DNA of 64,000 nucleotides from Lineus longissimus (Eukaryota; Nemertea; Pilidiophora; Heteronemertea; Lineidae). This document shows positions 11,300 to 25,657 of this stretch, piece after piece. The translations under genes were made by a program, and so were the position numbers. Every line of letters starts with the position of its first letter. The stretch's first letter is position 1. Location: NCBI RefSeq assembly GCF_910592395.1, contig NC_088309.1, forward strand, positions 23,068,599-23,132,598, given 5' to 3'. Below the pieces are notes generated by a model, which saw only the letters and a list, made by a program, of their open reading frames with translations, ran no database searches and was not told the DNA's origin.

Positions 11300-14200
11300 A
11301 GACCGCGCTGGGATGGAAAAATGTTCGGGCCGGTCGGGTTTTACGAGGAGGTAAACCACATCTTAGGGGCCTAACGGAGCGTGAGCTGAAATCAACCGCT
11401 AAGGTGATAACAAACCGATTTGGGGACACTAAAAATTCATATACGATTTCATAAATCATAACTACGAGTTTAAAACAAAGGTGAAGAAGACAATCTATTT
11501 TTTCGCTAGGAATAATTATAAGTTTATTATTCCCGGGATACTCTTAGAAAATGTGCTATCTCTTCTGGCTCAGCTGATCTCGACAAATGGTGCATTCTCT
11601 GCGGTGTCTTTTAGACAGCGGTACTCTATACCACTTCACTAAATCACGACAGTTGTCGGATATACTCTCAGATAATTATAGTGCCTTTCCCCTTCTATTC
11701 GTGGTTAATGTTCGTACTATTGAGAAGAAAAAACATGAAAAACTGAGGTATGAGTGTTGTAGCTATTTTTCATACCTCACTTTTGTTGCCACAAGATATC
11801 AGGAATGATCCCAATTACTTGTACAGTGGAATATCACTTGAGTGTAGGCACTTACATCCGTACTCATATAGAAATTGACGAAAAAGTTACGATTTCTCAT
11901 CCCAAACACAACTGACAAAACTCATTTATTTCGAATTCACCCAATTTACTCTCCTTTGAAGTCAAAGCGCGTTGTTTTTGATGCTTTCACTACTTCACAG
12001 CTTTATTTCTCATCCAATTGGTGTCATAGAGTAAGAGCCCCAATCCCCTTACATCTAATCCCAAATGCAATTTCCATGTGCGAAGAATTATATTTTTTAC
12101 ACTGAATGTTGTTTTAAGTATGCCGACTTGGCTATTGGATCTGACTTGAATCCGTCGTTATTTCTTAGCTGTTACACAATTTCGCGGATTTTTGCACTGA
12201 TAATTGCAAGAAAGAGAAATTGGATTAGCACAGTGATATCTTTGATCAGAGGGATTTTAGTTTTGAATTGAGAAATGTGAAAAGTTATGCTTTTAATTTT
12301 TTTATTTCAACTTCCTTACAACTGGTTAAGTAAATGTTGTCAATATCCTTGGATAATTTCATTACAAGAGGCGTGTGGTACGGATAAAAAATTCAATCCG
12401 CCCACTATTAAAGATTACTTTTTTAATCAGGTATCATGGTACTTGTCATCTCCAAGTTTCATTCAAAACTTTAATCATATCAAAAAGGATATTTAACAAA
12501 CCATGCCAGCGCCTGTTCAGTGTTGCCTCTCACAATGTTCAAGGCGTAGAATATGCTCCTGACACTTATGTGACACATTTTGTATGTGTCTTACATGTAA
12601 GCAGGCCAATACTTATATGGTTAGGTGATGCACAGAGGTTTTCTTGAGCATTGTTGATATCACAACCTGCGGGGAATTTTGTGACCAGATGATGTCAAAG
12701 ATTCTCCAATAAAAGAAATGTCACCGAGAAATACAATCTGATCCATCGGATGACGCCTATATCATCATTTAATGTGACGTATGAGACGGTGTTCCGGGAA
12801 TCGAAACCGGTTGAGACCAAAACTACATCCGTCACCCGACCAGAATGGTCTTTTAATTGTGGAGCCCGGCGAGACGCCCCTCGGGCAACTGGTATCATTT
12901 TATTAGAATCGCCCGAACAAAGGCCAACCAGCGGCCGAGGGACTCGTGGAAGACGTTCGAAACGCATCTGCAAGTCGCTTGTGCATTTCTTACCAGATTC
13001 TGGCGAAGTAATGTCATTTAGAACAACGTGGTATCTGTTATGAAAAACATCGCAATATTTCATTTCTTTAATTCGATTGTTGCGAAGGCATGCACACGCG
13101 CGATGAATCGGATAGTTAGGGGTAATCGTGTTACTCTTGCCCGCTCGGTAGGCGTCACTGAGCTCATCAATGAAGTGGCCCGGAAGGGACGTGACAGTCC
13201 CTTACGTAACCAACCGCAATCTGACGTGGCGTAAATACGAATTTATTGGATCAGATTGACGGTACAATGTGATTACGTCTTGTTTGTGATATACTGGGAC
13301 AGGCGTGCGTGGGAGAAGGGGTCAATCCTGGTCAGAGCATTGGGCTAACCGGGCCACTGTCTTTCAGCAAGGGTCGCTAATAAACCCAAGGTGGCCGTAT
13401 GTCGAATTCGATTTTTACAGTCATTCGATCAACACCAATGATTGGTAGGTTCTAGATCGGTTAGAGCCCGCGTTGACGGCCATGTTCAGGTCTTCAGCAT
13501 AACTGTAATTTGTGGAGTTTCTGGTCTTCCAAATTTTTCAGTTATATTGGGTGCTTTAGAAGGCGTTCTGATTTTAAAGCGGGATCGGGAAAGAGTGGGA
13601 GCGGGGCCTTGGACAATTCATAGTTCAAAACCTATGCTCAAAACACCAATCAGTTAGAAATTGAAACTACGTCCAACATAATGTCAGCACAAAGTCGATT
13701 GAATATTAGAGGCATTCTCCAAGCAAACGCCATATGCACATGACATAACAGTTTGTTATCAAGGTGTCATCATATCGCAAAACTCTTTTCAATTTGAAAC
13801 CTTGAAACCATCAACATTGAATATCGGATTCATTACAATACGAAAGGAAAACTGCGTACCGTGACCCCATGCTACTCTCAGAAAAACTGAATCCACGGGG
13901 TGTGAACAATTCCAAATAGTTCGTGGAGGAGCATTCAGATCGCGATGAGCGTGACGAGAGAAGTGCCCTTTTCAAGGTCGAGTTGGTCCCGTCACGTGTT
14001 ACTCCTAAAACATGGAAATGAGTACTTTACTGTGCCTTCAGCGATGATAATCTTTTGTAAACATGTTCTGGCATCGTGTGAATCTCTAATCCCGATGAAA
14101 GGGGATATTTGAATATCATACCCTTTTAGGGTCGAGGCTTTGGCGGCGCATGAATGTCATGATTGTCTGTGGTAGGAAGTGTCATCCATCATTCGTGGCA

Positions 14201-15479
14201 CCTGACAATCTGATGGACACGTGCCGATACCGACAGTAAAAACCTGTCATGTGTCACTTGCCGCTGGTCGAGGAGGTGCAGGGGTCTGCGCCCTGGGGCA
14301 AAGACGGCGTTCGTTTCCGTGGTCGGGTACTATACCGGATGGCTGAAGGACAATACAGGGCCGGCTATATGATGGTAGAGATCATTAGATAATTGGTCCT
14401 CCGGTAATGTCACCATCTTTACAAGCACAAGGTATATGACTATACAGTTAAAAAACAAATGTGTGTATATTGATCAAATTTGAAGCTGGTAAAAGCTACA
14501 TCGACACCAACTGCAGTTCGTAAAGGCTTACAATCCCCCCAGCGTGTGGGACAACGCAACTGCTGATCGCGAAAGCTACATGTACATGTACATCACAATG
14601 TATATACATAAATGAATTTAAACACTGCCGATGGTCGCAGAAACGACATAAGCCGCATGAGAACTCTTGGGAAGACGAACTGCATGTGCTCCATTTGCTG
14701 CCTCGTTTTTTAAACAGTCTCATGAACTTCTATACCATTCATGTGTTGGGAAATGACTTTGAAATTAAGCTCAAAGGAAGTCCTATTTCTCATCAGTTAT
14801 TTTAAATCATACTTATGCTCATCACGGTTAGCTTGCGTACCAAGAGCTTACTGATAGATCCACCCTCGTGATCGTATCGGGTAGCTCGCCGCGAGCAAGA
14901 TCACTTAACGCTCACCGCTAACCTAGCAACCTATCAAACCCAATAGTTGATTTCATTAAACCTTATAGAAGTGTCAAATAACTGGCGTTGTCACTTAAGA
15001 GTGAACATTGTTGTTACATTGTGACGATCGTGACGCGGATTCTGTAGAATCTCTCTGCCACCTTAAGGCAACCATGATTTGAAGCCACAAACCGCACGAT
15101 TGACGCCTGCCATTATGTTGGAACCACCATTGTCAGATTGTGTGGTTTACTGTCGACCATTGTTAGTGGTGGAGATCACCAGCATCGAATCCAGCTTTGA
15201 TATGTGTGCGAAGCTACACTGTACCACCAGTACGAATATTAGAGCAGGAAACTAACATGTAACATATGGTATTCAAGAGAGGACAAGAACGCCAAGATAA
15301 ACTAAGCTGGGCACCACTTAGGTCACTTAACGTCTCAAATGATTTTGCCGATTTTGCTGATTGCAAAGTGCATGTAGCATTGGTATCCCCTCAGTAAGCA
15401 CCACAAATTGATAGTAAGGCAGAATGCAAAATCTCAACTTCGAAAAAGCTGATACCCATCCCCAAGGTTGAACATGTTA

Positions 15480-15925
15480 AACGGGTTTGCAAATTACCAT
15501 TGTCACCATGAGCTCGCCATCATGATCTCCAACCCAAGCAGCAATTAGTGTATTCTTTCGTTGCAACAAGCAATTTTGAGATGATCCCGTTCATAACCAT
15601 GAAAAATCATTCAACAATAAACGCCTCATACCTCGCCATCTACTCTAGAAACCACTTTATTTCTTCAATACGCCTTTACATCTAACCAAGCACTCACTGT
15701 TGTGCAAATAATATTTGGGGAAAGTTAGGACTGCTATTTTTATTAGTCTTGTACGTGGCTTTAATGAAGATGTTTTTGAGATGACCCTTGGTTGTAAAAC
15801 AATGATCAGTACCAACCAAGAACCCATCATCAGCTCTCGAAACTACTATAAACCATCCTCTTCACCTTCCCATCGATCCAAGCAACCACTGTTGAGCAAA
15901 TATTTGCGGGAGTTTTCCAGTTAAT
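15480..15925. repeat. Degenerate direct repeat with a period of about 200 bp
   Basis: TTTTGAGATGA(T/C)CC occurs near 15570 and 15772. About 120 bp after each comes AAGCA(C/A)(T/C)CACTGTTG(T/A)GCAAATA with CTCTCGAAAC-like sequence between. A weaker third copy may precede them. Copies are much diverged. Confidence 0.45.
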
Positions 15926-16714
15926 CGACTTCGATTATCATAGTGTCTTGTATCATTGATATTTATCCCGGCAATTGACAAGGTATCGCAGTCTAGGCTG
16001 GGCAAACAGGAAGGTGGCACTTACTGGGATAGAGGTCCCCTGTTTGATCTGTTAGGGCACAATGGGGCGGCGGTGTGGTCAGTGTGTTATACGTGAATCG
16101 AAGTACTAAACAGAAGAGTCAGTTTAGTTGATGATCCCCGTACGACATGTCGACGGTACCCCGCTTATTGGGGATCCAGGGTTTGTTTAATTGTACTCTC
16201 TTTGAGTCATTGCCGATAGCAGGAATCCAACCCCAGGAACACGCACAAAAACCTTGTTCCGGGCCCGCACATTACCGGCAGGCTACGAAATCTGCCCCAC
16301 CGCCACAAAAAGGTCCCTGTCGTCCCAAGAAGCTTTGTTCATCTCCAAGCACTGGCTGATACGATAGCGTGAGCCGGCCAATCGACCATTACAGATGAAC
16401 AAAAAAGATGAGCCGCTTGAAGGGGCATTGTTGAGAAAGTTGTCAAACTCGTTTGTCAATTTCACCATCTGATAATAATAGGAGAACATCGAAGCAGAGA
16501 GATTCAGAACATCGTGTGTGGTTAAAAAATGACAAGATTGTCAAAAGGGACCTCCAGGCAATAGAAATGACAAAAACCAACCAATATTTTTCTGCGATCG
16601 TTGCTACTTCTGACAAGTCAGATCTTCGGTGCATTATCGTCTGTTTCGTGCTAAACGACGCAGTATATTCTCAAGGCGCCTTGTCACTTGCAAAAAGGCT
16701 CGCCCCGGGCATGT

Positions 16715-17152
16715 TTACGCCTCCACGCCTCCTATATACTGTGGAGTATTTGGAGGCGTTGGTGCTTCCGGTAAAAACCCCAAAACTTCCATCAGCATGG
16801 TCACGTGCTTGTGTTGGAAGAAGCAGATGATCTCAAAGTCATCTCCCAGCATGCATCTGTGACTCTGGTTGGAGGTGATAAAGAGGCCAACAAAGCATAT
16901 GTAATATGGTGCATAGGGTGTCTGTTTGTGACAGGGGACTTTAAGGTCATGCGGTGATGCGCACTTGGTGAAGAAGTCGATTTTGCGCGCACCTTGCCCG
17001 TGAGCTATATCAGACTGAACGGCTGTTGGATTCCGCCAAGCGTGCGGAGTCCATCGACCAGAAACGAAGTCGATGGCACTCCCTTTACCCCGACAATTCA
17101 CACTTCGATCTGAAACCACCTCCATTTGCTCTTTTACGGTGTCAGTACTCAT
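16715..17152 (-). CDS. Uncharacterised minus-strand ORF, 145 residues (possible exon or gene remnant)
   Basis: An open frame from ATG (just after an in-frame TGA) to TAA. No family is recognised. Over its second half the codons look coding-like: many end in C or G (ATC, ACC, TCC, AAC, CAG, GAC, GAG, TTC, AAG, GTG, CTG), around KVPCHKQTPYAPYYICF and MLGDDFEIICFFQHKH. A hydrophobic stretch YYICFVGLFI is present. Further minus-strand open frames follow at 16443-16634 and 16283-16489, but in different frames and without clear splice sites. The length alone is within chance for a window this size. It could be a decayed gene, a retroposed fragment or noise. Confidence 0.2.
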   Translation of the reverse strand: MSTDTVKEQMEVVSDRSVNCRGKGSAIDFVSGRWTPHAWRNPTAVQSDIAHGQGARKIDFFTKCASPHDLKVPCHKQTPYAPYYICFVGLFITSNQSHRCMLGDDFEIICFFQHKHVTMLMEVLGFLPEAPTPPNTPQYIGGVEA

Positions 17153-20100
17153 TCAGTTAGATGTTTGGCTTTTTATTTCTTATCAATAACAAATGATAGA
17201 ACATCTCTCGTCTGCTTTGATTTCCCATATTCCTATTGCGTGGCACATGTTTTTCCTCTCTTTGAAGCTAGCGTTGCTGTCAGGAACTGTTCGCAGCGAA
17301 TTTGTAAACTCTTCTCTTATCTACCGAACGACTTTGTGCCACAATGTCACATGTGTGTTCACAACTTTTCTCACGTATTGACTTTGCGAGTGTCTTTTCC
17401 AATGTAGTATCGGTATGGTAACACCGGGTTTTTTCCTCTCCGGGGAGAAGGGAGTGGAGACGTGAGTGAAATCCCATCGTTGGTAAGGAATGTCATCGAA
17501 GAAAGAAAATGGTTTTGACCAGTAACTGGTTCATTTATCAAAAGTTCAACGTTTTGTGGGGTCGTGGGCCAAATACCCACTCTCAATGTTACACCAACAC
17601 TAACCAGTCGCTGAAGGTTCCTTATTTAAACATAACATTTTTGATGGGTGTGTGAGGGTCCCTTATTCATAGCTTTTGCTAGACGGTCACTGTCGATCTC
17701 TGTAGTTAGGGGATTGCATTTTAGATCTTTTCCCGCAAATATTGTGCGCTGGTGAGCAATAGCACGGCACCCTCGTTTTCCGAAGTCGCTTAAATTAAAA
17801 TCAACCTGATTTGCCAAAAGGCGCAAAACCGCTGATTGTTTATGAACAGATGCCCCTCTGTTTCTGCTCCTATAGCGCAGCCCAGTGTTTTCTGGACTCC
17901 CAAAATCACCACTAGCCATTCCCAATTGGCAAACCCCTAGCTACATCTCAAGCCGACCTGTCTTCCTATTTGCTAGGGGTTGATTGCGGGTGTCCCCAAT
18001 GTGTGCATACAACATTGACTTCGGTTGAAGATCGCAGCCACCTAACTGGTAGGTTAATGAGATTATACATGGTTTGTTGACACCGTGCTATGGTACCCAT
18101 CCTTGCGGCATACCAATGTTCGACAGACTCAGTTTTGGAGTCACAACAAGACAGATTCCAGTAGATGCAGTACAGTGCTAGTGCATACAGTGACATCGTT
18201 TTCTCTCCCAAAGTCTGTGTGGTCATTCGTGATGGAATGCCATACCGTGCCACTCCTTGACTTTGATAATCAGATGACGGACAGCATAGAAAACATGCCT
18301 TAACATAAGAGTGGTCCTTATCATATTGCCAAAGATAACTTCCACAAACCCATTTCAATTTCAGTTCGAGTGCAAATACAATGTTCAGGCTTTGCGAAAG
18401 ATAGCGATTGCCATGAACTGTCCCACATTGGAAAGGATCAGCAAAGAAGACATGTAAACACATTGAAGGTTAATTGGTCAAAATATTTATGGAAGGTGCA
18501 CCAATGAATGGATCACTTGCAAAATCCTCATCTCAGGTAACTTGTTTGATCTTCGCTCAAACCCACCCAGGGGTACTCCGGACCACAGAAAGATATCGCG
18601 GAAAGATTTGCTCTCTTCTTTTTACCATGTTTACCTAAAGTTTAGACTAGACTGGTGAATTTACATTCATCCCAAAAACTAAGTTGAACTCTTGTGTGAG
18701 ATTGAATCTTGGCTATTAACCCGAGCAGGAGACCTTTTAATTGGCGCAGCGGCGGCTGCTTTTCAAATAACTCGTTTGAAGCACCCAGTCGAGTAAGAAA
18801 TATCTTGTCTTTCGAGCGGAATTTGAACATTCCGAACCTTCGCGGATTGTTGACATTGAGATAGCCAAGTCTGAAAAAGCGTCGATTGATTGACCAGTTC
18901 GACTGGGATACCATTTCAATGTTAGTTGAATGTTGTACTTGCCGGCACCTGTCCGTTATATTCTCATATTGAAAAAAGCAATGATCCGGTAATCCCATCC
19001 TACGCACTAAGACCATTTGGATCAGAAAGTCAGTTGTTGTGGAATCACCCTGTCATGAAAATAAATCATGCCGTATCCATGAAAACAAATTGAGATGTGA
19101 CGGAGTAATATGCTTTTGATCAAGATAATATCTCAAAGAGACAATATGATAGAAATGCACATTGTCATAACACACCTCACCCATATGGCACAAGGACATG
19201 TAAAAAACATCTCACCTGCGCCTTGTTGTCAAATTAACAGACGACATGAATCAAAGGACAGATGTGCGCATGTCATATTCACTGCGGTCTTAATTTTTTC
19301 CATGGGATCATGATGATACGTATCACTCTAATATTACTCATCAAATAGTCCATGTAGGAATTTTACGAGCGTGAAATAAATTTGTGGCTAACCTAATGAC
19401 TTTGGTATTGCCATATTGCCAGAGCCCAACATTGGCATGAATTATAGATCACGACGAACTCAGAAAGATTTCGAAATCCCTATCTGGTAGTCTTGATGCG
19501 ACAGGAACCAGGATTTGCCGATACTGGTTCTCTGTCTTGAAATCTCAAGGCGGCAATAACCTCGTCATCTCGCGCGAAAATCCCATTATTTCACCAATTA
19601 CGACATTTTCAACTCTTCGCCACATCTTTTTGAGTTAGCGCTAACAAATTTTACGACTCCGTGAAAAATGACAGTTCGGATTGAAAAAATCATTGCAATG
19701 AATTAGCTTATCTGATCAAAGAATTCCATCTCGTTGCTCGCTGCACTACGTTTATTCCCGCATGGATGGTAAATTTATTAGCACCGTGCGTTAGGGAGCG
19801 CGGTATTTGGCCCCAGAGGTTTGGCCAACTAGCGGGATGATGACCCTAATCATGACCTAAAGTAATCACAATATTACACTTTGATCTTGGGTTTGTCACA
19901 GGGTGATGATATAAGATGATCATACTGACTGTGAGTGCTTGATTCTTTAGGTTATGGAACAAATTACGACTAAGTCAAGCGAGTAGGTTTTGCTCAGGTT
20001 TTGGCTATGAATACTGGTTCGCCATTTCCCTTCCACTCCGAGCACACATCTCTGCGTTTTCTAGTAAAAATACCATATTTGCGCTATCCTAAATTACTAT

Positions 20101-23100
20101 AGGATCTCAGTGTACGAGTTCCTGAAATGACACAACGTGGTGGCAAGGGGAGGAGGGACCCGGTTATCAAGGATGGCTTTGGTCCAGGTTGGGCAAATGC
20201 CCGACATTTACAAAAAAGAAACATGTTAGTTCGATCTTGGGTATTTTTTTTCTGGGTCAGAACTACAAAGATATCAAATTACATTGTTTTACTCTCCCCG
20301 AAAACGTTTGATTCGAACATACATGCTTGCAAAAAAGCATCTGTTCTTACCTGAAAGGCGATGCGAATTTTCACCTCTCAATGTTTTCCCTATTGACATA
20401 CGGCACGCTGAACCAAAACAGATGGTGCAAAGTAGTTTCTTCAAAAGTTGTATTTTCTGAAGATAAAATTTGATAACCGATGTTTATTTTCTGGTTTTAC
20501 TCCGATTTTTTTCAACTTTTTCAAAGTCAAGTATGGATGGCTTGAATATTTTCATCTGTTTTGCTGTAGGCTTTCAGTACTAGTTGATTTAAAACTGCAT
20601 CTATCAAATAAATTTGGACATCGAAAACGCTACATGGTCACTAGATCTTGATTTCTTGTGATAAGGAAGATGGACCATGTGCTCAACTCCCGTTTTCCCC
20701 AAAGAGTATTTTTTGTACGCTACGAGGATCGACAGGGCTTGAGCTAAACACAACAAGGTTTTCAATGGCGATCTCTTCGTAACCAAAAATAAACCAGCCA
20801 TTCCCTCGTCAGATGAACTGGCTGCACTAACCACAACACTCGCCTTGCCGGACCACTAGTCGTCCGCGTCTGTTTTTATCAAGAAGCTCCTGCGATTTTG
20901 ACTTCTGTTTTCAAGCGAAGCAAAACGCAAAAACGAACCCCCCAGAGAAGCGATTCCTAAACTCTGACCCCATTTCATTAAAACTGACAAGCACTGCCAA
21001 GCATCTTTCACCACTGCGAGGGCGAGATTGCGTTCTTTTGCTTGTGCGATATTTGGTCGAATTCCCTCGGTAGGTCCAGTGACGATTGGATCGCTCTCCA
21101 TGCTGACCTGGGAGAGTAGTAGCGGCCGGCGATCGTGACCCGGGCCACATTTCATTATCCGGGGGCTTTTACGGCGAGATCGGGGAGCGTGCCACGCATT
21201 GAGATGGGAGGTTTACCTAAAACCGTAGGCGGGAATCTCATCTTCGTTTGTGAAAAACTTCAACTCCTCCGAGGATTTGAGATCCCTTGACCGCTGAGTA
21301 GCTTATTCTTCTACAAAAGATCAGACGTGGATGACTGGCGGATATACCCCGAAAACATAGCGCGGTCAAATCCGCGCTGCTGTGATTGGTTTTGCAAACA
21401 GAATACGGAAGCTTTGGGTTTCGTGATCTTTGCTTCTTTGTACCACGCTACTTCTCCCGGGTATTGCTCACTTAGTTTCTTATATAATGTACCAACATTT
21501 CCATATTGGTTGAGTCTTTGCTCTTATTTCATGGATTGGGTGAGGTGAGGGGTGAAAATATTTCCTGTCGCGACAAAAGGATAGGTCGGGCGGCAAGACC
21601 CGTCACGTCGCCGAACCACCTTCACCCGCTAAGCTAAAAGGCATCCTCAGCATCATTGTTCATGCTACCTGGTCAGGAAAATTAATCTGTCTCCCCCTAA
21701 TGACTTATGAACCACCGCTAGAATAACGCAAAACCAGTTTCTCACATCAGTAGTTTTGGCGATTGATCTTTCATGTAGATCGGATAACGTAAATTTCATT
21801 AGCCCGACATTGCACCATCGAGAAACCATATCACAAAATTATACACATAACCTTTTGGTGTTTGTCATGCGGCGGATCCGCTGGGTCGTGGCAGTGGGGT
21901 GTCATCGAAGCGCACTCACGTGTAGCAAGCACAACTCCCGTTGCTGTCGGCATCACCTCGGTGCCATACCCACCCAAACCACCAGTATTATGAAGCTAAT
22001 CCCGCGTTACCCAGCGACATATGTGGTCCCCTAGCTGCGGTTGATCCTTTTGTTCTACGCACGTGCCATCTGGGCGGAGGCATCACGACACCACAGATAG
22101 GGTTCTAATTACCCTCCGCGGAGACAATTGCGGCATTCTGTTGCTCTATTCATCCCCTATAGTTTTTTTAATGATCTACTGAAACACCGATCTGATGCCA
22201 TCGCAATCATCACATCTCCAGAAAATGCTTTCCTCTTTAAATCTCCTCGGAGGGCTCTTCAATGTCCTTTAGATAATATCTCATCCTTCGCGACAGATCT
22301 GATGATGCGTTATGAAATGCATATTGATATACTCTTCTAGTGTTGTTACAATAGTAAAGCGGGCGTGTAACAATACACTACGTTAATGAACACAGCGTTT
22401 GTCTTAGAACGTACAAGCTGTACCAATTGTAAACGCCAATCAAAACACTGCAAATTCTCGGAGGACGTTTTTCTGAATGGTCGTCGCCACAGCACCTGAG
22501 CCCCAAGTTACTCCACGTTATCAAGAGAATTAAAAGCTACAATTTCACAATCAATGGTCTCTAATTATAGAAAATTTTACGATAGAAGGATCCTTGATTT
22601 CTACTCAGCTGCAAGGGATCAATATTTTAACGCGTGATGGCTTTGTTGGTGTTGTGATCTGGCTAATCGGTCGATGTCGTCTGCTCATGGTGCTCTATCG
22701 TCTGCTGGTTTGTGATGGCAGCAGACATGGTTTGGGTGTTCTATCGACACCGGAAAAAACAAAGACTCTGTACCAATAGACGGGTGTGGTGTAATCTACG
22801 TTTGATACTATTCTCATATAGAGTATCGTGGTGCCAATGTGAATTCCCAATTCTTCTTTCTCTGCGCGTTTTACTTTTGTACCCAATTTTCACTTTGTCA
22901 TGTTACCATCTGGCTTTAAATGTCTAAAGTAGAGCTGTGATTAAACTGAATCTTAAGGTATCGTTGATACTGATTTCCTTCTGCTTCAGGACGTCCAGTG
23001 GTCTCAAGTTGGCTGCATTTAAAAAAGCGAGCCAAAGGGGGTGCGATCTCAGAGCTTTCAAACGTATTACATGTACTACCTTTATCAATATATCATAGGT

Positions 23101-23396
23101 TTCTGTTGTGCACTGTGGCGGAATGTTTCGGAGTTACAGAGAAAAGATCAAGAAAGGTTTCAACCCGTCGTGACTTCTTTTCCTTTCCGCCTCCACAAAG
23201 ACACAACTTCTCACCTTTCTACCAAAGGCAAAGAACGACTGTCCTTTGTGGTGGTTACATTTTGAGTTCTTGTAAGAAGTCGTTCTCAGAGCGTTCTCTT
23301 TTGATTCGACCGAATGCCAGCTACTGTAGAGGCATCTCTCAGTCGTCTATTCTGTAGCGGCGGATGATTTCTTTCACAGTATTCGTCAACATCTAT

Positions 23397-23412
23397 AATA
23401 TACATGTATATT
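23397..23412. repeat. 16-bp perfect palindrome
   Basis: AATATACATGTATATT in the upstream flank equals its own reverse complement; it contains the common TACATGTA word. Confidence 0.7.
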
Positions 23413-25644
23413 GAGGTAATGTTTTGATTGAAGAAACTAAATCGCCATTCAGTATTTAAAAGCTTGGTCAGGAATCAGTGGTTACAGCGTGCGAATCTGT
23501 ATTCCGTTCACAAAAGGTACACAAACGCACATAAACCATCACTGTTGGCATATATCAGGTGCTTACCCGCCCTCCAGTGACCCACCAACAAAATTTATGT
23601 TTGAATATGAGCTTGTTAATAATATTTCCACTCGTCTATTGCTCGATCTCGCCCTGGTGTTTAGTTTTATGTGTAGAAGTCATTCTTGTTTGACCTGCGG
23701 TGTTTACCATGTCAATATGCTCAAAGCAAAGGATTGTTGGAAACAACAGATGCTCACATCCAGAATAACATTTATGTCCAGTTTCTCCTCGAGTTTTCCA
23801 GTATCATAACATGATCGATACATTAGGTTTGACTGGATGTTGAGCGTATAATGTACTTTTTTAACGAGGGTGTATTGCGATGCTTATATACTCGGGCCAT
23901 GCAGGATACGAGTAGGCCCAATCGATAGACCCAACACTGGCTTACTTGCATGCGATGGTTTGATCCGATTGGTATATATTGGCGATGAGCTTCATCTAAA
24001 TGGCATGGGGGTGAGGGGTGGTGGCTTCCTTCTAACCTTGCTGTCATTCTGACAGATTAAAATAAAAGTCTGTTTAGAATCAAATTGATCGCGAAGTGAC
24101 CGGAGAACTCGATAAATATGCAAAAAGGTTGGTAGGATAGACTTTGTGGCTTTGAATCTACTTTTGAAAAAGACGTTATGACGTCACACGAAGAACAACC
24201 AATCACGGAACACTTATGTCTTCTTGCCATCGTTCGCCAGAATAATTGAACACGACTCTTCCAATGAATGATAGTCTTAATAACTGAAGACAAACTAGCC
24301 TCTTTGCAGTCGCTTAGCAAAATGTCATGAAATTACTTGGCAATGCGCGTCCATTAGGTCAGATGAGAGAGACCTGAGCCAATCTACTAGGTTAACAGGT
24401 ACCGATCTTTGAAGCAGCGCCGAGAAAACAAAGGTAAAGGCTGTGGGGTAAAAACGGTAAAAGTCAAATGTCTGATGTGTTCGGTATTTTCATTGAGATG
24501 TGGAGGAGAGGAAGGTGTTTCGGAACGAACTCAGCTGTCGACGGATGTGACGCGGAAGATTTTGGCCATGAGCCGGCGGCTTGAAAGAAAATTACACTCT
24601 GTGGGGATCCATGCACTCCAGTTACATGAAAAGATAACGTGTAGTTGCAGATAAAATATTGGTACTAAATACGCTATGGAAAAAATTGCGAGGCCATGCG
24701 AGCATTTGAGACTTGAATGGTATATTGGCAAGATCGACTTGTTCAAAGGTGAAAGGACTGGGCCTTATTTACCAAGGTGATGGAGAAATTAAAACACCTG
24801 TCGGAAGTGGGCATTCCTTTCTACAAAAAGATTGAATGAAGATGCTGCAGTGGAAATCGTTAAGCGCAGACGCTCTAGATTATAGGGATGACTTACTTTT
24901 GGAATGTGCAATGATTTCGTTTTGAAGTGATTGAATGAAACGGGTCGAGTAATTACATGTACGCTCATCTGACCGAGGGTTCTCGATGAATATTTCTGAA
25001 CGTCAATGTATCAGACATTGCAGTGATGACTCACTCCCAGGGAAGTTTGGAGAGTCCTCTTTGCCACAGAATTAAACGCTGAGCTCGTTTACAAGAACGT
25101 TTTGCAAGCGGGGTCCTAAAGTACCATACACCATGAGGTCAGTCCAATTCACAAGAACAAGTCTGTCATGTCTTACAACGACAGTAAATTTGGTCTTACG
25201 GAGATTTTGTCACCACCGGAGACCGAGTGGCACGTATGACATTGGGCACAAATTAACTACAATATATCATGACGCCTCGTGTATCATTAATCTAGCGAGA
25301 GACAATGAGACTGGGCATAACGGATATGATGGTTACCTTGATGATGATCTATGCCTCTGTGCGTCCCTCAAAATTTAGTTCCTGCACTTTATGATCTGTT
25401 CAACAGTATGACAGCTGTCATAATGATGGGTACCGGTCTTTCCATCTCTACTTATCCGTTCCTCGTTATACATTGCTTCTGAAAATCTTTTTCTCCGAAG
25501 ATATAAACCCACAGAAAAAAAGCTATAAAAATTCGAAAATGACTGTTCTGAAAAAAAAACATGTGGGGCTGATGGACTCGTCTGATCATTAGAGGCAAGC
25601 CAGGTGACCAGGTGTATACGCCTTTGAAATATGACATGCAAATA

Positions 25645-25657
25645 CCCCCCCCCCCCC
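25645..25657. repeat. Homopolymer of 13 C
   Basis: A run of 13 cytosines in AAATAC(13)GTTG. Likely length-variable and prone to sequencing error. Confidence 0.9.

Larger units (their letters stand above)
9196..16282. other. Non-coding flank with minor repeats
   Basis: No gene recognised. Contains a CTCACCGTCACG...GTCCGTCGTCCGTC stretch (11034-11064), like a dispersed repeat end found in some marine invertebrates, the GC-rich hairpin at 11282 and the 200-bp degenerate repeat at 15480. The 12.75-13.2 kb part is GC-richer and open in several frames but shows no domain. Confidence 0.5.

Noticed and set aside
12789-12850. tRNA-like GGTTTCGATTCCCGG on the minus strand
   Set aside because: The loop has an extra base, the stem does not pair as a T-arm should, and no A-box is found at a proper distance.
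14910-15250. Recurring ACCATTGT/ATTGTGAC words suggesting a repeat
   Set aside because: The words are short and their spacing is irregular; no alignable unit could be drawn.
17966-18463. 165-codon minus-strand open frame, the longest outside NR2F
   Set aside because: A longest random frame of about 160 codons is expected in 64 kb of this composition. Its codons look unbiased and no domain is recognised.
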